Of a stretch of 64,000 bases of DNA, positions 36,368 to 44,957 are shown piece after piece; the first letter of the stretch is position 1, and the number at the start of each line of letters is the position of its first letter. Source of the DNA: Balneolaceae bacterium (GTDB lineage Bacteria > Bacteroidota > Rhodothermia > Balneolales > Balneolaceae); NCBI GenBank assembly GCA_034521495.1, contig JAXHMK010000010.1:186001-250000 (forward strand). Direction: 5' to 3'. The translations under genes and the position numbers were made by a program. The notes beneath the pieces were generated by a model. That model was not told the DNA's origin. It saw only the letters and a list, made by a program, of their open reading frames with translations, and made no database searches.

Positions 36368-36402
36368 AAAAAAATAGGCCGACTACTTAACAGCAGTCGG
36401 CC
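36368..36402 (-). terminator. intrinsic terminator of the SlyD-like gene
   Basis: On the minus strand the stem GGCCGACT / AGTCGGCC is followed by a T-rich run (TATTTTTTT). It lies about 25 bases after the stop codon of the FKBP gene. The plus strand also has a weaker T-rich tail, so bidirectional action is possible. Confidence 0.75.
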
Positions 36403-36427
36403 GATATTACTTTTAATTTTATATGAA

Positions 36428-36856
36428 TTAAGCTACTTCAAGTAAATCAATCTCAAACGTCAGGTTTTTACCTGCAAGCGGATGATTGGCATCGAGTACC
36501 AGTTCTTCATCTTTTACTTCGGTAATTCTAACAGGAATAGGCTGACCATTTTGTTGATTAACTTGTAGCTGCATTCCAATTTCCGGTTCAACATCATCAG
36601 GAAGTTGATCTTTGGGTACATTTATAACCAGATCTTCACGAACTTCTCCATATGCTTCATCACTGGGGATGTCAACCTTGGTTGAGTCTCCTTCACTCAT
36701 CCCGATTACTGCTTTTTCAAAGCCGGGTATAAGCTGACCTTCACCCAGTTGAAATTCAAGAGGTTCTCGTTCTTGTGATGTATCGAACACTTCACCGTTC
36801 TCAAGTGTGCCGGTATAGTGAACTTTAACGGTATCTCCGTCTTTTGCTTTAGACAA
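36428..36856 (-). CDS. FKBP-type peptidyl-prolyl isomerase, SlyD-like
   Basis: 142 residues, TTG start preceded by GAGGA. The FKBP core is split by an IF (insert-in-flap) domain, which places it in the SlyD group: VKVHYTGTLENGEVFDTS, then FQLGEGQLIPGFEKAVIGM, and the IF segment with AYGEVREDLVINVPKDQLP, finishing ANHPLAGKNLTFEIDLLEV. It lacks the His/Cys-rich metal tail of E. coli SlyD. It accelerates proline isomerisation and acts as a chaperone. Confidence 0.92.
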   Translation of the reverse strand: MSKAKDGDTVKVHYTGTLENGEVFDTSQEREPLEFQLGEGQLIPGFEKAVIGMSEGDSTKVDIPSDEAYGEVREDLVINVPKDQLPDDVEPEIGMQLQVNQQNGQPIPVRITEVKDEELVLDANHPLAGKNLTFEIDLLEVA

Positions 36857-36953
36857 AATTTTCCTCGTATTTTTATTATCAATTTAACGTAATTAAAGAT
36901 AACCTTTTTTTTACACAATCGAGAATTGAAACCCTCTATACAGCGCATGAGCC

Positions 36954-37364
36954 ATGTCTATTGAACAAATCATAAATTCAACAAAAACAATTGCTATCAT
37001 AGGGTTGTCATCTACTCAGTACAGAACAAGTCATCAAATTGGAAGATATCTTTTTGATGAAGGCTTTACGATTATACCGGTAAATCCCAATGAGGAATCC
37101 GTTTTTGGTTTGAAGAGTTACAAATCGTTGGCAGATCTCCCCAATGATCTTGTGATTGATATAGTTGACATTTTTAGAAACAGCCAGTACACAGCTGACA
37201 TGGTGAGGGAGATTATTGAATGGTCGGAGGATACTGGTCAAAAACCGGTGATATGGACTCAAATAGGAGTGAGTTCAGATGAGGCGAAAAAGATAGCTGA
37301 GGAAAATGACTTCAGGTATATTGAAGATAAATGTCTGATGGTTGAACATCAGCGTGTGGGTTAA
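36954..37364 (+). CDS. CoA-binding domain protein (YccU-like)
   Basis: 136 residues. A Rossmann-like CoA_binding_2 domain: IAIIGLSSTQYRTSHQIGRYL, then IIPVNPNEESVFGLKSY, VDIVDIFRNSQYT and KPVIWTQIGVSSDEA, ending IEDKCLMVEHQRVG. The fold resembles the CoA-binding domain of succinyl-CoA synthetase. The function is unknown. It is divergent from the FKBP gene and its stop overlaps the convergent membrane gene. Confidence 0.88.
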   Translation: MSIEQIINSTKTIAIIGLSSTQYRTSHQIGRYLFDEGFTIIPVNPNEESVFGLKSYKSLADLPNDLVIDIVDIFRNSQYTADMVREIIEWSEDTGQKPVIWTQIGVSSDEAKKIAEENDFRYIEDKCLMVEHQRVG

Positions 37365-38080
37365 TCTTCCTGATCTAAAAGCCGCTGTTTTCGTTCTTCG
37401 AAATATTCATCCATTTTTGATTTCAGGATTAATTCAATCTCTTTTCGTTCAAGCGGCGGAATGGCCGTGGAAAACTCTTTGATTCGTTCATCGTATTTTT
37501 CCTCCTCTACCAGGTATTCAATACCAAGAACATCTTCGCTGACCCAGTGCCATGCAATCACTTCTTCCCAAAGAATATACCGGTCCAGCAGAAGAACACC
37601 TTTCGAGCGAAACTCCGGGACAACCTTTAATGTCCAGGTAAAGATCCCAAAGCTAATCAAAGAGATACCAGACGTAACGCGGATACCGGTGATTATCGAA
37701 TCAGTTAATACTGCGGTTCTGTAGAGGCCAAAAATAATAATGGCGATTGCTAATAGATTAGGTGCATGGTCAACCCAAAAGGAATGATGTTGGTACAGCA
37801 TCTGCCCGGAGTCTTTACGCAGGTTATAGAGACGCCCTGCATAGCCAAAGAAAAAACCGCCAATAAAAGAATATAAAAACATCATGAACGGAGCGGCAAT
37901 GGATTGAGGAAAGAGGCCGATCATGTAAAGGATCATCAGAATTGTAAATAGCAGAAGAATTGCCAGTGAACCGTTAAGAACTATATTTTTATTTAAACGG
38001 TCGAACTGAAACCATGGCTGAAAGCCCAGGTATCCGCCGCCAATTACTGTAAGAAAGAGAAATAGATTTAAAATCCACAT
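37361..38080 (-). CDS. membrane protein of unknown function
   Basis: 239 residues with five or six hydrophobic segments (about 2-20, 34-52, 60-82, 108-124, 137-152). A cytoplasmic C-terminal part follows: RSKGVLLLDRYILWEEVIAW and a charged helical tail (KSKMDEYFEERKQRLL). The tail's GVLLLDRYILWEEVIAWHW pattern recurs in DUF5673-like proteins, but the match is loose. It overlaps the end of the convergent CoA-binding gene by four bases. Confidence 0.8.
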   Translation of the reverse strand: MWILNLFLFLTVIGGGYLGFQPWFQFDRLNKNIVLNGSLAILLLFTILMILYMIGLFPQSIAAPFMMFLYSFIGGFFFGYAGRLYNLRKDSGQMLYQHHSFWVDHAPNLLAIAIIIFGLYRTAVLTDSIITGIRVTSGISLISFGIFTWTLKVVPEFRSKGVLLLDRYILWEEVIAWHWVSEDVLGIEYLVEEEKYDERIKEFSTAIPPLERKEIELILKSKMDEYFEERKQRLLDQED

Positions 38081-38148
38081 GGTTTGAACGTATTTTTCAA
38101 CATGATATGTTACTAACCCAAATAGCGAATAGCAATCCGATATCTATT

Positions 38149-38496
38149 ATGAATAAAGAACATAAACCAGTTTCTGTTGATATTGCAAATTCCGACCAAA
38201 AACTGACAATTGAATGGGCGGATGGTCACGTTTCTGAATTCCCATTATTTGGACTTCGAAAAAATTGTCCATGTGTAGAATGCAGGGGTGGCCACAGTCA
38301 AATGGGCCAATTTGAACCACAGCTCTTTCTTGTTGAACCGACACGAACTTTTAAAATTGTGTCGGCAGAGCAGGTAGGAAATCATGCTTTAAAAATTACC
38401 TGGGATGATGGACATAATTCCGGAATGTATCGCTGGGAACTACTTCGGCAAATGGACGAATCGGTTCAAAAACTGAAGGAGAGATCTGAGAACTAA
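38149..38496 (+). CDS. DUF971 domain protein
   Basis: 115 residues from the ATG at 38149; an ATG at 38107 would add 14 residues of no family character. The DUF971 (GBBH-like N-terminal) fold is clear: KLTIEWADGHVSEFPLFGLR, then NCPCVECRGGHSQMG with three Cys, and HALKITWDDGHNSGMYRWEL. The Cys residues may bind a metal or Fe-S cluster. Related proteins occur beside Mrp/ApbC Fe-S carriers; no such neighbour is visible here. Confidence 0.88.
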   Translation: MNKEHKPVSVDIANSDQKLTIEWADGHVSEFPLFGLRKNCPCVECRGGHSQMGQFEPQLFLVEPTRTFKIVSAEQVGNHALKITWDDGHNSGMYRWELLRQMDESVQKLKERSEN

Positions 38497-38770
38497 TTAA
38501 ACCAAGAATGAGGTTGCCACGAAAACACAAAACCACTAAAGGATGAAATGGAAATTTTGGTTTACTCGATGCGAAGGTCCTCCTTCGCATCGCACCGTAG
38601 GAAGCTCTGCTTCATTTTAACCTGAGTTCGATTCTTAATCTGTATCAAAGTTCCTCAAAAGTCCCCTCCTTGCGAAGTGAAGGAGGGGAGCCTCTTTTAT
38701 TGATTTTTAGAATCGAACTGAGGTTTTTATTTAATAGAACCCTCTTCAAATCAAAAAACGTTGAAAAATT

Positions 38771-38965
38771 TTACTTCCTCAACAATCCCACTAATCCTGC
38801 AATCGAGGCAGCGGCTCCGCCAATCAGCATCCAAAGTGCCCGGTTGCTTGGTGACCCTGTGAAAAACTCTTCAACCTCGGAACTTATGGATTGATATTCC
38901 TGGTAACCAAAATAGAGGAGTAATAGACCGGCAATAAAAAGACCCGCTGAGATTGCTTTTTTCAT
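38771..38965 (-). CDS. DUF3185-like small membrane protein
   Basis: 64 residues from the ATG at 38965 (MKKAISAGLF). Two membrane helices (about 4-20 and 44-61), joined by a short polar loop QEYQSISSEVEEFFTGSPSN, match DUF3185. The start follows the stop of the gene at 38967 by one base, so the two are one operon. Function unknown. Confidence 0.75.
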   Translation of the reverse strand: MKKAISAGLFIAGLLLLYFGYQEYQSISSEVEEFFTGSPSNRALWMLIGGAAASIAGLVGLLRK

Positions 38966-38966
38966 G

Positions 38967-39362
38967 TTAATCTTGTTCTTGTTCTTCTTTTGATTTGTAA
39001 AAATCTTCACGAGCATCAAGCAGTTTTAAAATGCGTTCCATACTCTTTTTCTTTTCGATGATATCACGTGTATAAAAAATGGTTGATATAATGACAAATA
39101 TCCATGAAGTAATTCCAAGCCATAGACTTATACTATTTCCGGTGTTTCCATAATTAATAAAGTGATAAACGCTGATGATCGAAAAAATAAGTATTGAAAA
39201 AATTACAAATCCTCCCATCAACCTTGCCTGCCGCAGACCTTTTTCAGCGAGCTTGCTATATTTACCCTCTTTCAACCATTTTTTTTCATTATACCGAAAA
39301 TAGTGGTTAAACTGGTTGATCTCCTCCTTGATCATCGCCATAAAAACATCATCTTTCGTCAT
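38967..39362 (-). CDS. small two-helix membrane protein, unknown
   Basis: 131 residues. The first half is a soluble basic helix (NQFNHYFRYNEKKWLKEG); two transmembrane segments follow (about 50-68 and 78-97), and the charged C-terminus (KKKSMERILKLLDAREDFY) looks like a coiled coil. No family is recognised. It precedes the DUF3185-like gene by one base. Confidence 0.75.
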   Translation of the reverse strand: MTKDDVFMAMIKEEINQFNHYFRYNEKKWLKEGKYSKLAEKGLRQARLMGGFVIFSILIFSIISVYHFINYGNTGNSISLWLGITSWIFVIISTIFYTRDIIEKKKSMERILKLLDAREDFYKSKEEQEQD

Positions 39363-39737
39363 GGAACCGGTAATTATTTATTACTGATATCTATTTTGAC
39401 AATACTAATTTGCAAGCTTTGATTCCACAATAATCGATCTATTCCTGTGACAAAAACACAACTATTCATCCATATTGATTTAGACGGGTAATACAGGAAA
39501 AGGTACATCGAGTTATAAAGGCTATAAGAGAGCTTTGCATTACTACCCGTCTGCACGCTGTATGTGCGGGCTGACGGGTTGGGGACACCCATCAGCCGGT
39601 AAAAACAACCGACAGATGGGTATTTCAAAGCCTCCTATAAACGAGATTATACCCTTCGTGTCGACGGTAAACCGGATATACATGGCTCATCGGATCTGTC
39701 TTTTCATGGTGACAAAAACGATATAAATGAAGAGAGA
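39363..39737. other. gap with family C repeat
   Basis: No gene was found. It contains the family C element (39526-39637); the flanks are AT-rich and hold only the promoter region of the small membrane operon on the left. Frames here are read from the element. Confidence 0.55.
39526..39637. mobile_element. MITE-like element, family C, copy 2
   Basis: It runs from GAGAGCTTTGCATTACTACCC to GGGTATTTCAAAGCCTCC and is almost identical to the copy at 30312-30422, including both stem-loops and the GGTAAAAACAACC spacer. Confidence 0.75.
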
Positions 39738-40667
39738 TTAAGCGTCCTGTAGTTGTTCATTTACCCGAATCCAACCCTCTTTGTGATGAACCGGCTTGAA
39801 CAAGTGAGGATGAAGGATTTCAGCCAATATGCGGGTAGAGTCAAAAATTGAAGGGCCGGGCCGATTGAAGTATCGGTTTCCATCAAGAATATAGACCTCG
39901 TTACTTTGTACAGCTTTTAAAGTATTCCAATCTTCATTTTGAGTGAGAAGGTGCATTTCATTCGTTGTTTGTTCAATATTATACCCACATGGCATGATGA
40001 GGATTACATCAGGATTTTCATTCAAAAGATCCTCCCATTGAATCCACGGAGAGTGCTTTCCCGGTTCAGATAAAAGATACTCGGCACCAACAATTTCCAG
40101 TAGTTCGGGAATCCAGTTTCCACCGGTCATCAGTGGATCGATCCACTCAAGGCACACAACCCGTTTTACAGGTTCACCAATCACAGTATTCCGGATGATA
40201 TCCATTCGTAGTTTGAGCTGGCTTACCAACTGTTTTGCCTTTTCTTCAGCTTGCAGCACTTGTCCGATTTTGTAGATCGATTGCGCAATCTCATCGAGAT
40301 TTGTGGGAGAGAGGGATACAACTTCTGTGCCTTTTCCGCAATGTTCCCGTACCGCTGATTTTACATCCTTTAGTGAAACTGCACAAACTTCACAGTGATC
40401 TTGTGTAAATACAATATCCGGATTGATTTCGGCTAATAGATCGGCCTTAACACTAAATATTGAGAGTCCATTTTCGAGCAGCGATTTAATATTTTTATCA
40501 ATTTCGATACTCTTGCCCGTGTTTTTTACAGTAGAATTGGTTAGTACCGGCAGCTCTGTGATCGATTTTGGATAATCACATTCATGTGATCTTCCAACAA
40601 GCTGATCCTCAAAACCCAGTTTACAAATAATTTCGGTAGCACTTGGTAAAAGGGATAAGATTCGCAT
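39738..40667 (-). CDS. cobalamin-binding protein, BtuF-like, without signal peptide
   Basis: 309 residues from the ATG at 40667 (a GTG just before is possible). The fold is the helical-backbone type III periplasmic-binding family: ILSLLPSATEIICKLGFEDQ, then SHECDYP, KADLLAEINPDIVFTQDHCE, and ending ILAEILHPHLF. A domain closure segment with WIDPLMTGGNWIPELL is characteristic of the BtuF/HutB-like group. No signal peptide or lipobox precedes it, so it should stay in the cytoplasm, unlike classical BtuF. It may serve as a cytoplasmic cobalamin or corrinoid carrier. No BtuCD is adjacent. Confidence 0.85.
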   Translation of the reverse strand: MRILSLLPSATEIICKLGFEDQLVGRSHECDYPKSITELPVLTNSTVKNTGKSIEIDKNIKSLLENGLSIFSVKADLLAEINPDIVFTQDHCEVCAVSLKDVKSAVREHCGKGTEVVSLSPTNLDEIAQSIYKIGQVLQAEEKAKQLVSQLKLRMDIIRNTVIGEPVKRVVCLEWIDPLMTGGNWIPELLEIVGAEYLLSEPGKHSPWIQWEDLLNENPDVILIMPCGYNIEQTTNEMHLLTQNEDWNTLKAVQSNEVYILDGNRYFNRPGPSIFDSTRILAEILHPHLFKPVHHKEGWIRVNEQLQDA

Positions 40668-40717
40668 CACAAAAGGCTTACTTCAATTTCGATGTCACAA
40701 TTCAATTTCTTGTAAGA

Positions 40718-42145
40718 TCATTCACTTACGGTAACTGACCCAAGGGAATCTGAAGGTGCAAACGGTTCAAATGGATATCTGTCGGGGGTTACCACCACAC
40801 CCGTTGTTTGTTTGAAGGGAAGATCGGAATCAGCATTGTAGGTTGCTTCAACAAACCAGGCTGTAAATCCATGATCCGGAGAGTCAATCGAAACTGTCAG
40901 ATCTCCATCTTCTGGTATCTGAATATTTTTAGCAAGCCAGATTCTATCAATTACATAGAGCCTGAAATCGCGTGCTTCGGGGTTATGAGCGTTCCAAAGC
41001 CGAAGCTCATCAGGCAGATTATTGGAATCCATCTGGATTTGAAAACCGGTGGTATCTGCACTCCACGAAAATTCAGGAATAGATCTGTTATTGATGATAT
41101 GATTATAAAATGCAATTAAACTTTGTGATGCATCCGTATTTTCTAAACCATGCCCGGCATTTGGAACATATCGAAGATATTTGGGGTCGGGGAGATCGTC
41201 CCAGTAAAACTGCCAGCTGTCAGGCAGGAAAAATTCATCACTGGCGGCGTTCATAATATATTTTGGCATATCCAGGCTGTCTTGATAAGAGAAAGGATCC
41301 ACAAGCTCACGAAGGCGGTCGTACTCTGCAGAATATTGCCACTCCATAATCTTTTCATCTTCATAGTCTTCAATGGCGGGGGACCATTCGCCATATGCCT
41401 GCCAGTGATGCTGAAATGATGGCTCAAGATTTAACAGGTCAATTACAACCGGTGCGATAGCCACCACACGGTCATCAAATATACCGGTTGTCCACGTAGT
41501 CCAGCCCCGTTTAGATGCACCGGATACCACAAAACTGTCAACCGTTGCAGATTGCCGGGTTTGCATGAAATCGGTGATGGTATCCATTGCTCTCTGAGCA
41601 GCCGCAGTCATTGGAAGTCTGCTTAACCATATCGCTTTTTCATCTGTTGCTCCGCCTTCCAGGAATTGACGCCAGCCGTAGGATATAAGTTCATCTTCTT
41701 TTCTTTCATCCATTCTTTCATCATTCAAAAATGTAAGGGGTTGAAAGGGGACGTTATGAAGGTTTGCTGTGACTGAATTTGTAGCGAGTGATGCATTCAA
41801 AACTATTGGGTTGACCGATTCCGGGGCAGGGTCATCCCGGTCACCCCCGCCAATCCAAAGAAATCCTGTTGTGTGATCGACCTGATCGGGTACAACAATT
41901 GTCAGCCAATGCCACCATTCAGATTCATCCACAACATCTTCAGTCAGCCATGTTTGCGAAACCATTCGAATAACGTATGCTTTGTAATTTTCTCCCTCAA
42001 TAGTTTTCTCAAGCTCATAATTGTAAGCCGGATCAACTTCAGAGAGGTATGCTTCAAACGGATTTTCCGGTTTATTTTCCTCGGTGCTGCAGGAAAGAAA
42101 AAGAAAGAATAAACTGAGTATGTAAACTGATTTTAAACGCTTCAT
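40718..42145 (-). CDS. PhoPQ-activated pathogenicity-related (PqaA-type) lipoprotein
   Basis: 475 residues from the ATG at 42145; a TTG at 42172 would add nine. Lipoprotein signal ends FLFLSC (C19). The PqaA alpha/beta hydrolase family features are HWLTIVVPDQVDH, the nucleophile GASKRGW (S211) after a helix, PVVIDLLN, then a PDPKYLRYVPNAGHGL segment that holds a candidate His. It is likely a cell-surface esterase or peptidase-like hydrolase. The substrate is unknown. Confidence 0.87.
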   Translation of the reverse strand: MKRLKSVYILSLFFLFLSCSTEENKPENPFEAYLSEVDPAYNYELEKTIEGENYKAYVIRMVSQTWLTEDVVDESEWWHWLTIVVPDQVDHTTGFLWIGGGDRDDPAPESVNPIVLNASLATNSVTANLHNVPFQPLTFLNDERMDERKEDELISYGWRQFLEGGATDEKAIWLSRLPMTAAAQRAMDTITDFMQTRQSATVDSFVVSGASKRGWTTWTTGIFDDRVVAIAPVVIDLLNLEPSFQHHWQAYGEWSPAIEDYEDEKIMEWQYSAEYDRLRELVDPFSYQDSLDMPKYIMNAASDEFFLPDSWQFYWDDLPDPKYLRYVPNAGHGLENTDASQSLIAFYNHIINNRSIPEFSWSADTTGFQIQMDSNNLPDELRLWNAHNPEARDFRLYVIDRIWLAKNIQIPEDGDLTVSIDSPDHGFTAWFVEATYNADSDLPFKQTTGVVVTPDRYPFEPFAPSDSLGSVTVSE

Positions 42146-42204
42146 AGTCTGTTTTTTTTGAATCTGAATCAATTATGAACTTACATAATTTTTGATTGAG
42201 TTTG

Positions 42205-43152
42205 TCACCACGGCAGATTTTCAAGATCTACATTCCCGCCCGTAAGAATAATTCCAACTTTTTTGCCATTTAAATCTAAATCTCCATCCAATAAGGCCGA
42301 GATTGGAACTGCACAGGAAGGCTCAATAATAATTTTCATGCGTTCCCACACTCGTCTCATATCCCGAACAATTGATTCTTCTGATACGGTAATAATTTCA
42401 TCTATATTTTCTTCTATGATTTGAAAAGTGAGTGAACCCAAAGATGTTCGTAGTCCGTCTGCAATAGTATCAGTTCGTAATACCGGTTGAATCGATCCGG
42501 CTTGAAATGATCTGTAAGCATCATCTGCCAACTTCGGCTCGGCTCCATAAACTTGAATATCAGGATTGATTGCTTGCGAAGCGATGGCCGTACCGCTCAT
42601 CAAACCACCGCCTCCAATCGGTGTAATAATGATATCCAGGTCGGGTACCTCTTCAAGTAACTCTTTTGCTGAGGTTCCCTGACCGGCAATCACATCTGCA
42701 TTGTTGTATGGATGAATAAATGTGGCTCCGGTTTCTGAGATGATTTGATCTGTTGTATCCTGCCGTGATTCTATCGTGGATTCACAGAACACAATTTTTG
42801 CACCATAATCGCGAACAGCATTTACCTTCACTTTTGGAGCATTTTCAGGCATCACAATCGTGGCTTTATACCCATTCATTTTTGATGCCAGGGCAACCGC
42901 CTGTGCATGATTTCCAGAGGAGTGGGTGATTATTCCTTTCTCGCCCTCCTCTGTGGAAAGTTTAGAGATAGCGTTAAACGCTCCCCGGAATTTAAATGCC
43001 CCGACCTTTTGAAAATTTTCACACTTGAAGAAGAGTTCGGCACCGGTCAGATGATTGAAATACGAAGATTGAAGTACAGGCGTTTTGTGAGCATGCCCAA
43101 GAATTCGTTTGGAGGCCTCTTCAACATCTTTGTATACAGGAATATCACTCAT
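42205..43152 (-). CDS. PLP-dependent serine racemase / threonine dehydratase
   Basis: 315 residues, a short form without a regulatory ACT domain. The PLP lysine is K54 in VGAFKFRGAFNAI. Other motifs are SSGNHAQAVALASKMNGYKA, the Gly-rich IGGGGLMSGTAIASQ and the C-terminal ILTGGNVDLENL. It may racemise or dehydrate serine, or dehydrate threonine. Its ATG overlaps the upstream amidohydrolase stop by one base, so the two are co-translated. Confidence 0.9.
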   Translation of the reverse strand: MSDIPVYKDVEEASKRILGHAHKTPVLQSSYFNHLTGAELFFKCENFQKVGAFKFRGAFNAISKLSTEEGEKGIITHSSGNHAQAVALASKMNGYKATIVMPENAPKVKVNAVRDYGAKIVFCESTIESRQDTTDQIISETGATFIHPYNNADVIAGQGTSAKELLEEVPDLDIIITPIGGGGLMSGTAIASQAINPDIQVYGAEPKLADDAYRSFQAGSIQPVLRTDTIADGLRTSLGSLTFQIIEENIDEIITVSEESIVRDMRRVWERMKIIIEPSCAVPISALLDGDLDLNGKKVGIILTGGNVDLENLPW

Positions 43153-44750
43153 CAGTAATCCAGTCCGGGTTGGGTAATTTCGTAATTTATTTTCTCTTTT
43201 GATTCATTTACTATCTCTTCAACATCATCGAGAAGCTGCTGGGCATCGTAAATAATACCGTCTTTTATGGTGTATTTAATTCCTCCAACCCGAACAGCTT
43301 CATTCTCAGCATTCACCCGTACAGCACCGGTTCCATAGAGTACTTTCAGGTTTTTCTGTGGATTTTCATCAACAAGTACTAAGTCAGCCAGTTTGCCAAT
43401 TTCAATGGTTCCGAGTTGATCATCAACTCCCAGGACCTCGGCCGCCTTCAGAGAAGCTGATTGAAAAATTTCAAGTGGGTGAAATCCGGCTTCCCGCATC
43501 AATTCCATCTCACGGATGTATGCAAATCCGTACAGTTTATAAATATAACCCGCATCAGAGCCGAGAGTTACCGTACCGCCACGATTTTTGTATTCATTCA
43601 CAAAATCCATCCACAACCGGTAGTTTTCTTTCCATGCTACTTCCTGCTCGGTACCCCAGTTAAACCAATAGGAGCCATGGGCTTCTCGGTTCGGTTTGTA
43701 AAATTCCCAAAGCGAAGGAAGAGTGTATTTTTCATGCCACTCCGCACGGCGTGCTCTCATCAGATCGCGGCTGGCTTCGTAGATAGTAAAGGTTGGATTG
43801 ATCTCAAAGTTGCGATCCAACAGTGTATTCATTACTTCATTCCAATGGTCACTGCCCGGCTCTGCGGCTTGTTTCCAGAGTTTGCCTGCTTCCTCAAAAC
43901 GGTGTTGTTCGTTGCTGTAATTATAATCCAGCGGGTAATCCTGGATAACCTGATCCGTGAAAAGAGCTTCCGGCAGGCCGTACCAGTGCGTCATCCCTTT
44001 CAGGCCCATTTCGGATGTATCTAAAACATTTGCATAGACCACACGGGTTTGGGCGTGATGAGTCATCGACCCAAGTCCTCGTTTGTTAGCTTCATCCAGT
44101 GCTGTTTCCCAGATTTCCGGACGGGCACCAAAAAATTTGATACCGTCAGCTCCTTGTACATCAATCTTTTGAACCCAGTTTCGTGCCTGTTCGGGAGTGG
44201 TAATCGGTTTTTCAGATCCCATCCCGAAGCCGGCGTATGCAAAAATTCGGGGAGCCGTTATTTCATTATCTGCACTTCTCTGTTTATGGCGAAGTGTCCA
44301 TTCTAAACCATTAAAGGAACCGGGTTCGCGAATAGAGGTAATTCCATGTGCCAACCACAGTTTATAAACATATTCCGGGTTGGTTCCCTGCGCTTGTCCG
44401 CCTGTGTGTGCATGCATATCAAAAAAGCCGGGCAGTACGTACATGCCAGATGCATCGAGTTCCCGGGTGTTGTTATCTGCTTCAGGGCGGTTATCTTCAT
44501 CAATTGGCACGCCGGGATATCCAACAGTTTGAATATCTGTAATTCTGTTTTCAGAGATCACAATATCAACAGGACCAACAGCGGGAGAGCCTGTGCCGTC
44601 AATCATGGTAACACCTCTTATGATAAGCCGATCATAAGGTCCATCGCCTTCAGATCGATTCGGTGCATCGTGCATTTGAGCAGATGTGGTGGAGTAGCTA
44701 AACAGAATCAGCAGGAAAGCAAAACAGAATTTACATTTCATCGAGAACAT
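43152..44750 (-). CDS. secreted metal-dependent amidohydrolase
   Basis: 532 residues with a signal peptide (ends TTSAQ); ATG at 44741 is an alternative start. The amidohydrolase core shows PGFFDMHAHTGG (metal HxH), a long insertion, TLGSDAGYIYKLYGF (Asp and further ligand) and the end with GVDDQLGTIEIGKLADLVLV. The 130-220 region has IKFFGARPEIWE, where a Lys could be carbamylated or the active site differ. Likely a dipeptidase, imidazolonepropionase-like or xenobiotic hydrolase in the periplasm. Co-transcribed with the racemase/dehydratase. Confidence 0.87.
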   Translation of the reverse strand: MFSMKCKFCFAFLLILFSYSTTSAQMHDAPNRSEGDGPYDRLIIRGVTMIDGTGSPAVGPVDIVISENRITDIQTVGYPGVPIDEDNRPEADNNTRELDASGMYVLPGFFDMHAHTGGQAQGTNPEYVYKLWLAHGITSIREPGSFNGLEWTLRHKQRSADNEITAPRIFAYAGFGMGSEKPITTPEQARNWVQKIDVQGADGIKFFGARPEIWETALDEANKRGLGSMTHHAQTRVVYANVLDTSEMGLKGMTHWYGLPEALFTDQVIQDYPLDYNYSNEQHRFEEAGKLWKQAAEPGSDHWNEVMNTLLDRNFEINPTFTIYEASRDLMRARRAEWHEKYTLPSLWEFYKPNREAHGSYWFNWGTEQEVAWKENYRLWMDFVNEYKNRGGTVTLGSDAGYIYKLYGFAYIREMELMREAGFHPLEIFQSASLKAAEVLGVDDQLGTIEIGKLADLVLVDENPQKNLKVLYGTGAVRVNAENEAVRVGGIKYTIKDGIIYDAQQLLDDVEEIVNESKEKINYEITQPGLDY

Positions 44751-44957
44751 TTTTAATCAAATTACTTCGATGATGAATATAACAACACTGCTTCTTTATT
44801 CAGAAATAGCTTTTATTTCTTTTAGTTGATTTTCTAAGACCTGCCTGTAGTCGGGCTGTCGGATTGGTGTTTAATATTACAATACTCCAACGGTCCTTAC
44901 CCAAAAGGCATCGCTTCGCGGGAAGCGTCCTTTAATAAAACCTATAAACGCATTCTT

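Noticed and set aside
40668-40717. Cobalamin riboswitch before the BtuF-like gene
   Set aside because: Only about 50 bases separate it from the upstream gene and no B12-box is visible.
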